Assembly: GCA_003254905.1 (NCBI GenBank) | Contig: QANU01101148.1 | Location: forward strand, 62,001 to 126,000 | Origin: Nissolia schottii | Lineage: Eukaryota; Streptophyta; Magnoliopsida; Fabales; Fabaceae | Length of the DNA stretch: 64,000 nt | Reading direction: 5' to 3' | In this document: positions 24,339 to 36,380 of the stretch, piece by piece | Position numbering within the stretch: the first letter of the stretch is position 1 | Layout of the letters: every line of letters begins with the position of its first letter | The notes under the pieces: generated by a model | What the model was told of the DNA's origin: nothing | Databases searched by the model: none | What the model saw: only the letters and a program-made list of their open reading frames with translations | Made by a program: the position numbers and the translations under genes

Positions 24339-27300
24339 TTATCTCGGATGTGGAGGTGGAACTTGAGATTTGGCCATACCCACCCATGCTACTATACCTA
24401 CTGCAAGAATAACCCATCCAAATATATCATACTTTAGGTCACTGCTCTTCTGCTTTTTAGACTCCTGAAATGAACCAAACAATGCACATTAATTTCCTAT
24501 ATAAACAGGCTGAATCTAATAAACATCTAATATCTACAGACAGATTATGAGAAAATATATTCTCTTCATTATAGATGATTGACTACATATAATCTCTTAA
24601 ACAACAATCATGAACAACTATTTCAAAGTTCAACAACTCAATCCCCTGATGCTACTTCCACCATTTTTCAACATCCACAAATATGGCGAGCTAGAAGGGC
24701 AGCCAGTTCAAAGGACAGAAGTTTGTTATCTATTTCTTCAAAATTTAACAGGTCAGCCTTAGGACTAATGATATGAGTTACAGATGGAGAATAATTATTG
24801 GAGAAAAAAAGGAATGTTGCATATCTTATCCACAATGTTGGCTAACATGGCTCTTTTTTTTCCGTTATAAAAGCCGTTTCTTACATAGCATCATAGGCGG
24901 CCAAATGGCCAACCATACCTGTGGCAGTAGTTTCAAAAACACCCGAGCCTGCAAGTAGTATATGGCAAACAATCCAAGAAACAAGGCGACCCAAATAATT
25001 TAATAAACCCCAAAAACGTTAACAAACACTGATCACTATATCCTGCTGGGACATGTTTCCAGCCCATACTGTGGCAGGATACATTGGTTTCACCTCTTAG
25101 GTAAAATATTTGAAGTTCCCGGGGAAGCATGAGCATGCATCTAATAATTCATCACAGTGGCAAATGCTATTCAGCTATTCCTAGTGGGGAGGCAGGACAT
25201 ACTTTTTTCAGAATACATGTTTATATAATTTTTTTTCTCCTCATTTTACCTATTGCACAAACCATGAGATATTGTTGAAGATGCATATTCTACTGACTTT
25301 TGCTAAAATTAGAAGCCTTGTACCCTAAAATTTGAGGTATAATGTTTCTTAACAAGGCTTTAACAACAGAACAATAATTAGTTCCATTTGAGCTACTTTT
25401 AGCATTATGGCATTTTCAATAAGCCAGTTCCCATAAACTTGAAAAGGCAGCTTGTGGTTGATTTAAAGTCATCAGTTAGTGTTTGTGTGAACATGAATAA
25501 AGTAATTAATTGTAATGAATTTCAGTACAAGTACAACCAACCTTTGATTTTGAAGTAGAGGATCCCCCACTACTCATCTGACCAAGCCCACCACTTTTGT
25601 GGATCTCCATGTGTAGTTCTGGGGCCTACGACACATAGTTCATGGAGACCAATCAGAGTAGAAGAAACACTAAGGCAAACAAGTAACAAGTTAAATATAA
25701 TCTTAACATAAACTCATAAAGAACAAGGAATCGAGAAAGCACTAGCTGCTACGAATGCATTTGGAGAATTTAAATTTTAAACATGTTTAGCAAAACCTAT
25801 TTAGAACTATACAAAAGTTGCTCTACCAGTAAGAATCAATAAGCATGTGAACTGGGCTGGGACATCACAAGAACAATTTTCACCACCCATAACGAAACAA
25901 AAATTGTATAGATGAGTGAGTGGCAATGACAAACAAAATATATTTTAGTATGGGCCAAACGCAAAACCACCCTTGGTGTCTGTCTCCAATCCAATTATGA
26001 TTGCTTCAATACACCACTTTTCCCTATAGTTTAACATATCTGTTATGAAAAAACCTGAGATATCTGATGTAGTATAAGAGAAGAAACAAAACACATAATT
26101 TCTTGTTTTTTCAGTCACAAACAAGACAAATTAAATATCAAACACAACATAGTCTGAATCAATAAAACACTAAACCTCAGAGATAAACCCTGTAGTAAAC
26201 AGAAGAAACACAAATAATCATAATGAGCCAACATGATACAATGGAACACAATTTCATTACCTTAACAGCAACTTCCAAGGACTTTTTGTAGAGCTCATTC
26301 TCCGGGTCCTACAATTTCAGAATCCACAATTATAAACTAACTACTAGATTACATGTGCAGTGTGTAATACATCAAGAAGAATAGAGGGAACACATTACCT
26401 CATCCACAGCTTTCTGGAAAAACTCATGTGCCTTGTCAAAATTACCCTTTGCCTCAGTGATATCAGGAGTTAGAAATGCATAAGACGTGTGGGCATTTCC
26501 CAAGCACCAAAGAGTGTCATGCTTTGTTGGATTGATTAGCAAGGCCTCCTCCAGCTTTGACATGGCATCTGTTTAATCAGTTGGTTCCATCAAAACCCAA
26601 AACATTCAATTAGGGATCAAAGTGAATCAATATCCAGTAGATCCGAACCAAACTAATCTATTTGGTTCAATTTGGTTCACATCAAAAACTGACCAAATTC
26701 AATCATTAATGGATCTGATTTGTAATTTTTAAATCCAAACTAATCCGACCAAAATGCAATTTTTAATTTTTTTTTTTATACCTATAATAAATCTATAACC
26801 CAGCATCCCACTCACACCGAATCCAACCCTTAGGCCCATAATCCAACTACAACTTTACAAAATCCTAATCTTAGACATCATAAGTCTCCCACAACCCTAG
26901 CTAGTGCTTCATTTGCGGCTTCAAAATCAAATTCAATATTTAGAGTTATTTTTGCTAGTGTTTCAACTAGTCTGTTGGTTGTTTGGTTGGACAATTATGT
27001 TATTTTCCTTTTGTGGATCATTTAAGGATTGTGATTATGTCATTAGACATGGAACATAGTCTTTATCATATTATTATGCATTATTTTGTGATTTTATCAT
27101 TTTTATTATTTTTTTTTGAATTTTTTACTTTTTTCTATAATTTTCTATACTTTAAAATTATTACATATTCATGGATAAATCCGAGATCCAAACCAAACCA
27201 ACCCGTTCATGTTCGGTTTGATTTGGATTTAATACAAAAAACCAAACCAACTTGGTTTCACCCCTATGTTCAATGACAGTACTCACTTCCATAAGATTTC

Positions 27301-28197
27301 ACTCAAAATTTTGCTCAATTTAACACAAGATGTGGTGATATACTAACAGTGAATGCCTAAATGGCCAAATTAATCCATATATGATGAACATTACTTACAA
27401 TGCCTTTAAATATGGACAAATTAGTCTATGACTAACATGTTTGGCAACAGATTATTTCAGCGAACTATAAGTTTTTATTTTTATTTTATTTTATATAAAC
27501 TGTCACAAAGAGCTTTTGATTATAAGCTATTTTTATTCTGAAATAAATTATCCGAACCCACTTAGTACCGTGGAATGCACATGCAAGGACCTCATCAAGA
27601 GTAAATTCTATCACTCAAGGACTAATATGCCTGATGCCGTGTCTTTCAATAATTTATTTGAACATTTACTCGATACACATACCATCGATCATCTTCTTGG
27701 AATCCCTGGGATCTTGGAACGCCGACAACTCGATCAAAGCTCCTCCCCATTTGGTCAGATTCTGTAATCAAAGAATACACATGAGCATAAACAAGCCAAC
27801 CTTACTCTACTCTTAATTCCTTTCGACTTTTGATAAGAAGTAAAATGAAACTAAGCTCTTTTTCTGAACCTCAAGGGTTAAAGGCTCAACATATTTACCC
27901 ACATATATGTAGAAACAGTTTCATAAGTAATAGAACTTTCATTATGCAGTAAATATATGTACAGATTTTATTTTTTCTTTCAGAAATTCAAATAGAACGC
28001 TTTCATACACTAAAAAAGAAGCATATTTATAAGTAACCAAATAAACCATGGGAGAGGGAAGGAGGGTTAGGGTAGAGAAATGGAGAAACGGTACATACAT
28101 CAGCATCAAGAGGGTTTTCTGCGTAGTTTGCTTCGGCGGTCTTTCGCGTGTGCTCGAATAACAATAGCCGATCAAAGTCACTTTGAGAAAACGCCAT
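24339..28197 (-). CDS. TOM20: Mitochondrial import receptor subunit TOM20 (plant type)
   Basis: Outer-membrane receptor that binds presequences for the TOM complex. Exons on minus: 28197-28099, 27761-27683, 26568-26399, 26308-26261, 25625-25542, 24464-24339. They total 606 nt, giving 201 aa, the usual plant length. It starts [19 protein letters not shown], matching the family N-terminus. TPR-like helices follow ([53 protein letters not shown]). The C-terminal tail anchor [20 protein letters not shown] is preceded by a basic KKQKSSD motif and ends in PPPHPR. Plant TOM20 is tail-anchored, the reverse of the animal and fungal protein. It is divergent from the NF-YC13-like gene, with 424 bp between start codons. 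Confidence 0.96.
26630..27275. mobile_element. Possible small TE in TOM20 intron 2
   Basis: Within the large intron between exons 2 and 3, 'gatccgaaccaaact...tttggttcaatttggttc' at the left and 'ccaaaccaaaccaaccc...ggtttgatttggattt' plus 'aaaccaaaccaacttggtttc' at the right form related inverted motifs around an AT-rich centre. This looks like a common plant non-autonomous repeat. Ends were not defined. Confidence 0.35.
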
Positions 28198-28621
28198 ACC
28201 CAAAAACAACGTGTCGTTCTTTACTCTGCTGCTGCGACGCTCGCGTGATTCTCAATGCAAAAAACGAAATGACGCTGCAACTACTACGACGAGGGACTAG
28301 GCGGAAAGAAAGAAGCAGATTGGGCCTGGGCCCAAAAACCCTAAATCGCTCCCTAACGACCCACACAATGCCGCCATTTTTTATTTTTGGTTGACGATTC
28401 TAATTTGGGGGAACCCGCCATTTTAAATTAAGCACTGGTTTTAGCATGAGATGGGCCTGGAACTGGGCCGAACAATCAGAAAGGAGAAACAACCTGATAT
28501 GACGATAATGCCCCTCAGACACTTCCGGTTCCCGCCCATTCGAATCCCATTAGAATGAGAGAACCAAACAAAAATAAAAAAGAAAAAGAAAGAAAGGAAA
28601 AATCGGTAGTTGAATTAGGGA
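28198..28621. promoter_or_regulatory. Divergent promoter of TOM20 and NF-YC13-like gene
   Basis: Four site II elements TGGGCC lie at 28321-28326, 28327-28332, 28452-28457 and 28464-28469. A telo-box AAACCCTAA lies at 28336-28344. Site II plus telo-box is the known plant arrangement for ribosomal, mitochondrial and replication genes active in dividing cells (TCP and Telobox-binding factors). No strong TATA box was seen. Confidence 0.6.
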
Positions 28622-29152
28622 ATGGCGGAAGAGGAAGAAGAGATTCAAGAGAACGCGTTCCCGACGGGTCGGGTGAAGAGAATAATGAGGCTGGACGAGG
28701 ATGTGAAGAGGGTGAGCGCAGAAGCACTGTTCCTGGTGTCGCGCTCCACGGAGTTATTCCTCCAGTTCCTGGCCGAGAAGTCCGGGCGCGTCGCCATCGA
28801 CAAGAAGCGCAAGACCGTGAACCTCGAGCACATAAGGACCGCTGTGAAGAGACACCAGCCAACCAGCGATTTTCTCCTCGATTCGCTTCCGCTGCCTCCT
28901 CCTGCCGCTCCCGCCGCCATAGATCGGAGTAAACCCGATAAGCTCGCCCCTAGAGGCACTCGCCGCATCGATCAGATCTTCCGGAAACCGGTAGCCGAAG
29001 CTGAACCTGGAGCCGAGGCAGAAGTCAGAGAGGCAGCTGAACCCGGAGCCGGAGCCGGAGCCGAGGCGGACGTCAGAGCCAAAGCCAGAGTGGAAGCCCA
29101 AGCCGGAGCGCAAGCTGAAGCTGAAGCGCCTGTTACCGTAGATGAGTCTTAG
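28622..29152 (+). CDS. NF-YC13: Histone-fold protein, NF-YC13 / DPB3-type
   Basis: Single-exon 176-aa protein. The histone fold is at about residues 14-85: FPTGRVKRIMRLDEDVKRV, SAEALFLVSRSTELFLQFLA, KKRKTVNLEHIRTAVKR, then HQPTSDFLLDSLPLP. This matches Arabidopsis NF-YC13 (At5g43250), the NF-YC member closest to the DNA polymerase epsilon/CHRAC histone-fold subunits. A GTRRID motif follows near residue 112. The C-terminal 60 residues are an Ala/Glu/Pro/Gly repeat (AEPGAEAEV, AEPGAGAGAEADV, AQAGAQAEAE) that is longer than in Arabidopsis. The coding region is far more GC-rich than its surroundings. A role in DNA replication or chromatin, rather than classic CCAAT binding, is inference from the subfamily. 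Confidence 0.9.
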   Translation: MAEEEEEIQENAFPTGRVKRIMRLDEDVKRVSAEALFLVSRSTELFLQFLAEKSGRVAIDKKRKTVNLEHIRTAVKRHQPTSDFLLDSLPLPPPAAPAAIDRSKPDKLAPRGTRRIDQIFRKPVAEAEPGAEAEVREAAEPGAGAGAEADVRAKARVEAQAGAQAEAEAPVTVDES

Positions 29153-30256
29153 TTTGTGTTTATCTGTACTCTTTATTAAAAAGAAATTAGAGAGACTAAA
29201 CATAGCAGCTAGGTCTTCTCTGCAATTTAGGTTTGTTTGATACTTGGATCGGAAGATAAGGATGTGTTAGTGAAACGATGGGAGTTTAATTGGTAAGCAG
29301 CTTGCTTAAGTATATGTTTTGTTTCTTCCTGTGCTGTCTATACTTTGTAGCATGTTAGTTTATGGTGTACACCATTGTTTTAAATTGCGGTTGAGTTGTG
29401 ATTATTGTGATTGCCAAAAAGAGATATGGCTCAGGCGACTGCAGTTGCGACAAGCAATTGCAGAGACCGACAAAATAGCAATACTGTTTTTTTGGTAAAT
29501 AGCAAGCGAAACAAAAAAAAAAAAACAAAAAGAAGAAGAGAAAAACAGGCAAAAAAACAGCAATACCGTGGCTGCAGTTTGCGGATATCTTGTTTTCTTT
29601 TTTACTTTTTTCCTTTTTGATTGTTTTGTTTAATTTAACCAGTAACATTGCTCTGGTTTGTTTATTAGGATATTATTATGTAGTCATTAAAATTCGTGAA
29701 ATTGTGTTTATGATTATCATCATTAGATCAAGAATTGCAGCTATTAACTCAGGTAATGAAAATGGAATATATGCATTGCAATGTAGCTTATCAGATCTAC
29801 CACAAACTGTTATGTCAATTTTCAGATTTTATTACTCACAAGGAATTCCTGTCATCAAACTTGATGTAGCAGGATCAGTCAGTACTACCCTGAGTTTTGT
29901 TATATTAGCTGCACTTTTTTGCAGTTCTGTGTTGCTTGTGGCTTTCTTGCCAATATCTAATTCACGCGTTCTAATCAGACCCACCTACCAGCAAAATGGT
30001 TTCTCTTTTAGTTGGAGCTAGCAAACAGCACTATTGATGCAAAATTGCAAACAAAGCAATGGACAAAGAACTTAATCTATTTGTAGTTGACAACTATTCA
30101 ACTAACATGGGCTCACCCAATTGGAAAACTTAAGTGCAAAAACAATAATACATAAAAATTTCTATCCATAATGAGTTCAGATTTATTCTTTTGCAGGTCG
30201 ACAACAGTTTTATTGGAAAAGCAAGCCTTCAATAGTATTTTCACTCAAAATATGTG
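29153..30256. other. Region between NF-YC13-like and MAP65 3' ends
   Basis: Convergent spacer. Around 29370-29590 it has a low-grade repeat ('ttttaaattgcggttgag', 'gactgcagttgcgacaagc') of a kind common in plant non-autonomous TEs, followed by A-rich DNA. A 143-aa hydrophobic frame at 29590-30021 (+) has no recognisable domain, no splice or promoter support, and is probably chance. Confidence 0.4.
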
Positions 30257-33200
30257 TCAGTTAAAGAAACTTTTGGGAGAAAATGGTCCGGAATGTGTTG
30301 GCACCACAGAGGATGCCTCCTCTCTTACATGAGAAGAAAAGCCGGGTTCGCCAAACATCATTTTTCTTTGCACCTTCCTTCCGTCATTAATGAATGATAT
30401 GCCTTGATTTCCTGAATTGATGCTGTTTGATCCAAATTGTTGGGTACCTATGGAATGCCTTCTATTGACGGGCAAAGCACTGTCTAGACCTCCGTTCCAG
30501 CTTTTGTTTGAAAGATGTCTATTGCCGGTGCTTGGTCTCGGAGCATAAACATTATCTCGCTCAACTATTGCTTGGCTCTGGACCTTCTTTTCCCATGGCT
30601 AAAATCCAAACATAAGAGAAGAGGCAAGAATAAGGTTTTCATGGAGTGTAACAATTCATATGGAAACAATCTTTTAATGAACTAGAATTTAATATTTGCT
30701 TTGAACTGATGTATGATACTAACTTGCTGTCTTTTCTTTTCCTCCTCTTTTTCTCTCCTTAGTGTGTTGTACTCCTCCAACATTGCCATCAGAGGTACCT
30801 ACACATACATTATTTTGCTTGCTGTGATCAACTCAATAAACCATACTATAGAATGTATGGTCAGTTAGGAAACATTTATAACGGGTCATGAGAAAGGAAA
30901 CCGTGACGGTGTAATAATTCTCAAATCATTTGTCACCATAACTAAAGCTAGAACTTTAGGGTTTAGGGTTTAAGCTAGAACTTTGTAATATGATTCCTTG
31001 CAATTCCTATGGTTTTTGTTATTTTTAATTTTTTGTGAGCTGCTGAGGTGTACTTTTTGTTACTTTGTTGATTAACAGAAAGCACATTTCATAGTAGGAG
31101 AACCCAGAGGTTCATTTTTGTGTTGATGTATACCATAGTTATTGATAGCGATGCTATAGCGTGCTGTTGCGGATTAGCTTGGCAGAGTGTTTCGCTATTG
31201 CGGGCGACAGAGCGCGATTTCAATCAACGGGGAAATGACGCATTTTGCCCCTTTTTTTTCATTTGCCATTGAAAATAAATGGTTTTGTGGGATTTCCAAC
31301 TTAATATTCTATACATTTTGGCAAAACTCTCATTCTCTCTCGCGTCTCTTTGTTTTCCCTTTTCCGTATCTGTTTTGCGTGTCTCTATTCGTGTCTCTCT
31401 GGTTCGCGTCTCTCTATTTCCTACTCTGGCTGCAGCTTCCGGTGGCGACATCTCTGCTTCCGGTGCACTCAATAACCAAAAAGGTTTTTCATCTTCTTCA
31501 CCTCTGCTTCCGTCTCTTTGGCTTCTTGCTCTGTTTTTTTTCCCTCACATATTTCTTTGTTCTTTCCTTCTTTCTGTATGAGTTTCATTTGTTTCTGTGT
31601 GTGTTTTGTTCAATGTTCTATTTTTTGAAACCCTAACCTAAACCCTCATTTTTTTCTCTCAATTCAATGCTCTGTTTTGTTCAATGTTCTATTTATATCT
31701 ATGGTATATAAATTGCACATTATTATATATATTAATTCAAATAGCGGTCATCCCATTCCCGTTATCCCGCTATAGCCTTTTTTGGAGTCGGCTGCTCCGC
31801 CGCTATCCGCGATCGATAACTATGATCTATACTATGTCAAGATGTTGCTTATACTATGATGAAGGCATTTAACTGTGGCGCGCTTTCTTCTATGGAATAA
31901 ATCCTAGATTTGAATCTGCTTTCCCCCATGCATCAATATGTTAGTGCTATGCATTAAAGGAATGCTGTTCAATGTTGAATGACATTGCTTACTTTGCTAA
32001 GCTTGCTTTGTGAATGTTAATTCTATCCTTCCTTTGAATACTATGGCTAGTGGGAGACACTTATACATGAAGTCTAGGACTGTCGCATTGAGGAATATAT
32101 TATTGAGTGGAGTTCTTGTTTGGCCTTCTTTGTATGCTACATGTTCTATGATTTTTTTACGTGCTTCTCACTATTCCCTTTCAAATACATTTTTTCTGAT
32201 ATACGAAGAATAGAAAGTTTCAGAATGTAAGATATCTTACCTGATCATACAAGAAAACTTTATTTCGTTCTTCTTCCCAACTCCTAGTCATTTTAATTAG
32301 CAAATCTACCAAAGCTGGAAAAAGCAACAATTTTATGTAAGCATGTGGGTTTGCTGCTTGTTGGTATTATATTGTTAATATCTCACTCTGTATATACCTG
32401 GCATTCTGCTGACCATTATGCGAGCACGTTCAGCACGTCTCAAGTTTTTGTGAGCGCCTCTGCTGACTGAGTATCGATTCTCATCCTGATAGCACGCATA
32501 GATTGTGAAGCATATTACAGAGATAATCATTCTTTAAAAGGTACTAATGAAGATTGATTGGAATGTAAATTCTAACCGTGCTATATTCCTCTAGCCAGCG
32601 CTCCTCATCACGTGCTAACATCCACTTTTCCACTTTCTCCATTATGGCCTTCCTACTAGATGCCTCTTCTTTAGCCCTTGATATCTGTTCATCCATGCTC
32701 ATGAGGAGATCGGAATGGTCAATCTCCCCTTTTTTTACATCTAAGTCAATTTCTAGGCCGGTTTAATTTTAGAATACCTACACTCCTAAATTTTGTTTGA
32801 AACAGAAAGCACACTCATTAGTTAGATTCACCTGAGTTTATAAGGCTAATTAAATTGTTCATCTCTGTCTTTGAAGGTATCTCCACGTGTGATTTCTTGC
32901 ATATCAATTCCAGTTCCTCCTGCTTCTTCTGGAATAACTCCTTCATTTTGCTTGCTTTTAGTTGATCCAGTCTCTTGACTTCAGCTTCAGTCTTCAAAAA
33001 AGAGGTGTGTTTTTTTTAATAATATCTGAGTTTCTTATATTTTAGAGATCATGTTAGTTAGATTTCTACCTGCTGGACTATTTCTAGAGTAAGACTTCCT
33101 GGATCTGATACTTCTGCTGATGAGACTGACAACAAATTGATTACATGGGAAAAAGGTTGTCGATCACTGTATGGTGTGTCCATAAGATTCCATAGATTCA

Positions 33201-35091
33201 ACAGTTCTTTACCTAAATGGTGTAGCTGCAAAACGTATGAAGAGCATGAAAAATTTGTAAATTTGAAACCATTAAAGTGAGAGGAAAAAACGAAATATTT
33301 GAAACTTAAGGACCTGAATCATTTGTTTTAGACGCGTCTCTCGACAAGTTAGGATTCAGTACATTAGAGTTTCTCATTGAAATATGAAGTAGAGTTAGCC
33401 AAGAGTCCTTTCTTTGTATGATGAATTGTTCTATAATTTTTCATCCAAAATGTCATTTGTTATTTTGATAAAAGGAAAAAAGAAATTCAAATAACTACGT
33501 AACTGTTGTAAGAAGTGGAGGTAACAAGCGTTTCTAAGTTCCTTATATAGTTTAAATCCTTAAAATGGGGAGAAAGTGGGTTTTGACTCAAACTTAACAT
33601 ACTTTATATGTACCCAAAAAATATTTACCACAATAGCATTATTAGCCTCACCTTGTCCAGCCTGTTTTGCTTATCTTCATAAAGCGACTCCACTGTGATG
33701 TTGAGTTTATCCAGGATATTGTCACTTATATTTTTTGTTATTCCGCACAAATCATTCAAGCTTGAGTGAACTTCCATGATGATAGCAGAGGAATCCTTTC
33801 CCAAGATTGTGGACAGGCTGTGTATTATGTCTATGTATTTCTCCACTTGCTGGAGTCTTTCATTCTTCAAATGTAATTACAAAAAGCAACATGAAAATGG
33901 TAAGTTCTAAGAATACTACTCACTTAGTGGTAGAGGGAAAAACATAAACTGCTTCTATGTACCTTCTCATTGTAGAGCCTTTGCAACTCATTCTGATACT
34001 CCTCAAGTCTTTTTAGTGAAAGATCATTCTCGTTTACAATTATTGAGGATGCATTGTCTGAATTACCTGCAATTTCTGCAGAAATTTTTTGAATTTGCCC
34101 CTGGACCGCTCGGAATTGTTTTAGCCTCTCTTCTTTTCTCAAGCGCATCTCTCGGAGTGCTGGAGTGATTGAATCTAGCTGTTCTTTTAATGATCCTGCC
34201 CTTTTTTCTGGCTGTTAAATTAGTTTGTCATTAGTCTCTAGAGTCTACAGTGATTCATGATGTCTTGTTGAAGCATACTGATTTATCATTAGTGTCACAT
34301 TTAACACAATCAAGATACTCTTGCTGCTAATGCTTAGTCAGCGACTTATCTATTTTCTGGCACCTCTCTCTTAATAATCACATAGAAGTTTGTGCCTAGT
34401 ATCTACTTTGAAGTTTGAATAATGAGACATAGTTGGAAGGATAACTGCTTGTGAATTACTCCCTTCGTTTCATAATGTTAGTCCATTTCACATTTTTAGG
34501 TTCATTTATAATTTAATGTACCTGAACATAAAAAAGTGAAATGGACTGACATTATCGAACAGAGGGAGTTTGCATAAGCATAAAAATAAAAAATAAAAAA
34601 GGACCAATAATTAGCTCACTTTACTTTAAGACATGAAATAGGATCTAATTTGCTTGTTATTTCTGGTTCTGGTTGTTTATCTACTAACTGCAGATGATTA
34701 AGTGAAATAGGTACCCGTCCAGGTAGAGATCGTTCGCCAAGGGACAAAAGAAGATGCGTAAATTCAGCCTCAGCCTCTGCCAATTCCTGATGCAGACGAG
34801 CTCTAGATATATTTGCTCTGTCAACTTTTCTTCTGTAAACCTCTAGGCACTCTTGCTCTAAATCCAGCAGAACCTTCTCCCTCTCGAACTTGTCTTCTCC
34901 AACTTCATCCCATATTATCTAAATTCATTTGAAATTAACAATAAAATAAAATGGTATACAGAAATCATCTGAATGCATTTAATGTATGAAATGAATGAGG
35001 TTCTTGCCTGCAGTTCCTGTAACAGGAATCCACATGAAGTTTCTTGTAATGCGGAGCTTCTCATCCCAATTGGTGTTTGGAATGAACCCAT
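30257..35091 (-). CDS. MAP65-8: MAP65/ASE1/PRC1 microtubule-associated protein (MAP65-8-like)
   Basis: Antiparallel microtubule bundler of the cortical array or phragmoplast. Exons on minus: 35091-35008, 34918-34715, 34211-33963, 33864-33652, 33225-33070, 32991-32832, 32752-32577, 32485-32398, 32314-32241, 30798-30724, 30598-30257. They total 1821 nt, giving 606 aa. It begins [19 protein letters not shown]. The N-terminal dimerising coiled-coil part includes [36 protein letters not shown] and [16 protein letters not shown]. The conserved microtubule-binding core is at about residues 410-500 ([38 protein letters not shown]). The Ser/Asn-rich tail ends in SPKSFFN. Intron 1 uses a GC donor, and intron 9 (30799-32240) is enlarged by an inserted repeat. 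Assignment to MAP65-8 within the family is tentative. Confidence 0.95.
31134..31825. mobile_element. Non-autonomous TE copy A with TIRs, in MAP65 intron 9
   Basis: The left end reads 'ccatagttattgatagcg' and the right end reversed reads 'tcatagttatcgatcgcgg', giving imperfect terminal inverted repeats about 690 bp apart. The interior is T/C-rich with no gene. Its right half (about 31490-31825) is closely repeated at 61431-61754, which shows it is a dispersed element. Confidence 0.75.
34459..34568. mobile_element. Stowaway-type MITE in MAP65 intron 2
   Basis: A 110-bp element beginning CTCCCTTCGTTTCATAATG and ending with its inverted copy (cattatcgaacagagggag). It has long arms (gtccatttcac / gtgaaatggac) and the typical Stowaway end CTCCCT. 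The left flank is TA; the right flank is TT, so one side of the TA target duplication has mutated. Confidence 0.9.
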
Positions 35092-36380
35092 TTTGGTTTG
35101 ATGGTTGGTACCCTTCAATATAGATCGAACTTAGATACAACTGAGTAGTGAACTTCCTGGATAAATTACTGAATGAAGAGGCAAAACACAAAAGAATGAT
35201 GGGAAAGAAGTTTTGGTGTCAGTGGAGGAGAGAATCTTTACCATTTGGTATGAGTTTTTGCTTAAAAGACAAGGGTGGCAGAGGTGGGTAATGTAAACTT
35301 TAGGTTCAAGAATCAGCCAGGTATTTGATCCTACATACTTTACCTTTTTCCCTCTTTTATTGTTTCAAGTTTATTACACATAATTGTCTCTTTCTTTAGA
35401 ACCTAAAATTTGATGGACTTCCTTATTTAGATGTGTGAGATGTGATGTGTGTTGCACCACGTTTCGTCAAATGTAGCTCTTATATTTTGTAGGGCTTGAT
35501 TCCTACGTTATTGTTCACAAATATATTATGCTGGTCCTAATTAGGATAGTTAAGTATAAAATAACTTTTTTTTTTTTGCTTTCTGTAACGGATGTTTTAA
35601 GTTGATGATTTCTGTTGCAAGCTTCCTGAACTGAGATAAAATTCAGTAGGCCATCATTATCACGTGTATAGTGAGTTTTTTCATTAAAGGAAAATAAATG
35701 TGGTTTATTTAGGTGCAGAACAGCAGAGAATTTAATTTTGGAGTTCCTATGAAATTTTATTGAATAAAACGTCCCACCTTGTTCCAGCAACAGAGTAAAA
35801 GCTGAACTGTGTCTTGTCAAGGACGAAAGGAAAGCATAAATATAGAATATTAGATGAGAATATTACGTACATGGATTTTAGGAATGCGTCCCATGAGAAT
35901 CGGCATCCCCTGAGCGGCCTTTATCGAATTTTAGGGGGAAACTGTAAGAAAAAGAGAGAAACTGTGGACAAAATTGATATGAAATTTCATAGAAGCTACC
36001 TACCATGTGAATTTTATATTTTAGAAAGGGCAACATCTAATTGCGTTTATCACATGCACTTGATGCTTGTTACTTAGCCAGGTAAGACACAGCCAAAAAA
36101 TTGATGAATTTCCATACCCATAAGTACACAAGTTTCAGTGATTTAGCGTTATTATTGTGCTAAATCAGTACCGAAATGTTTTTGAAAACTGAAATGTACG
36201 TTATTATGCTAATCAGGGGACCACGCACTTTTAATTATTTCTTTTGTCTTAGTTATCATTGTAAAGTACTAACAACATTTCACGACACGAACAACGTGGG
36301 ATTAATGTTGTCTTTACCTAAAACAGTTTCGTAGTCTCCTTGGACGCAAGGATGAACCAATAGAAATCAAATTCGTGTGT
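35092..36380 (-). promoter_or_regulatory. MAP65 upstream region
   Basis: Leader and promoter side of the MAP65 gene. Pyrimidine-rich and AT-rich, with no ORF showing a known domain. No distinctive cis element was picked out. Confidence 0.35.

Noticed and set aside
28754-29203. 149-aa open frame opposite the NF-YC13-like gene
   Set aside because: Shadow of the GC-rich repetitive + strand coding sequence.
29590-30021. 143-aa open frame with hydrophobic N-terminus
   Set aside because: No recognisable domain, no promoter or splice context, composition like the surrounding T-rich DNA. Probably chance.
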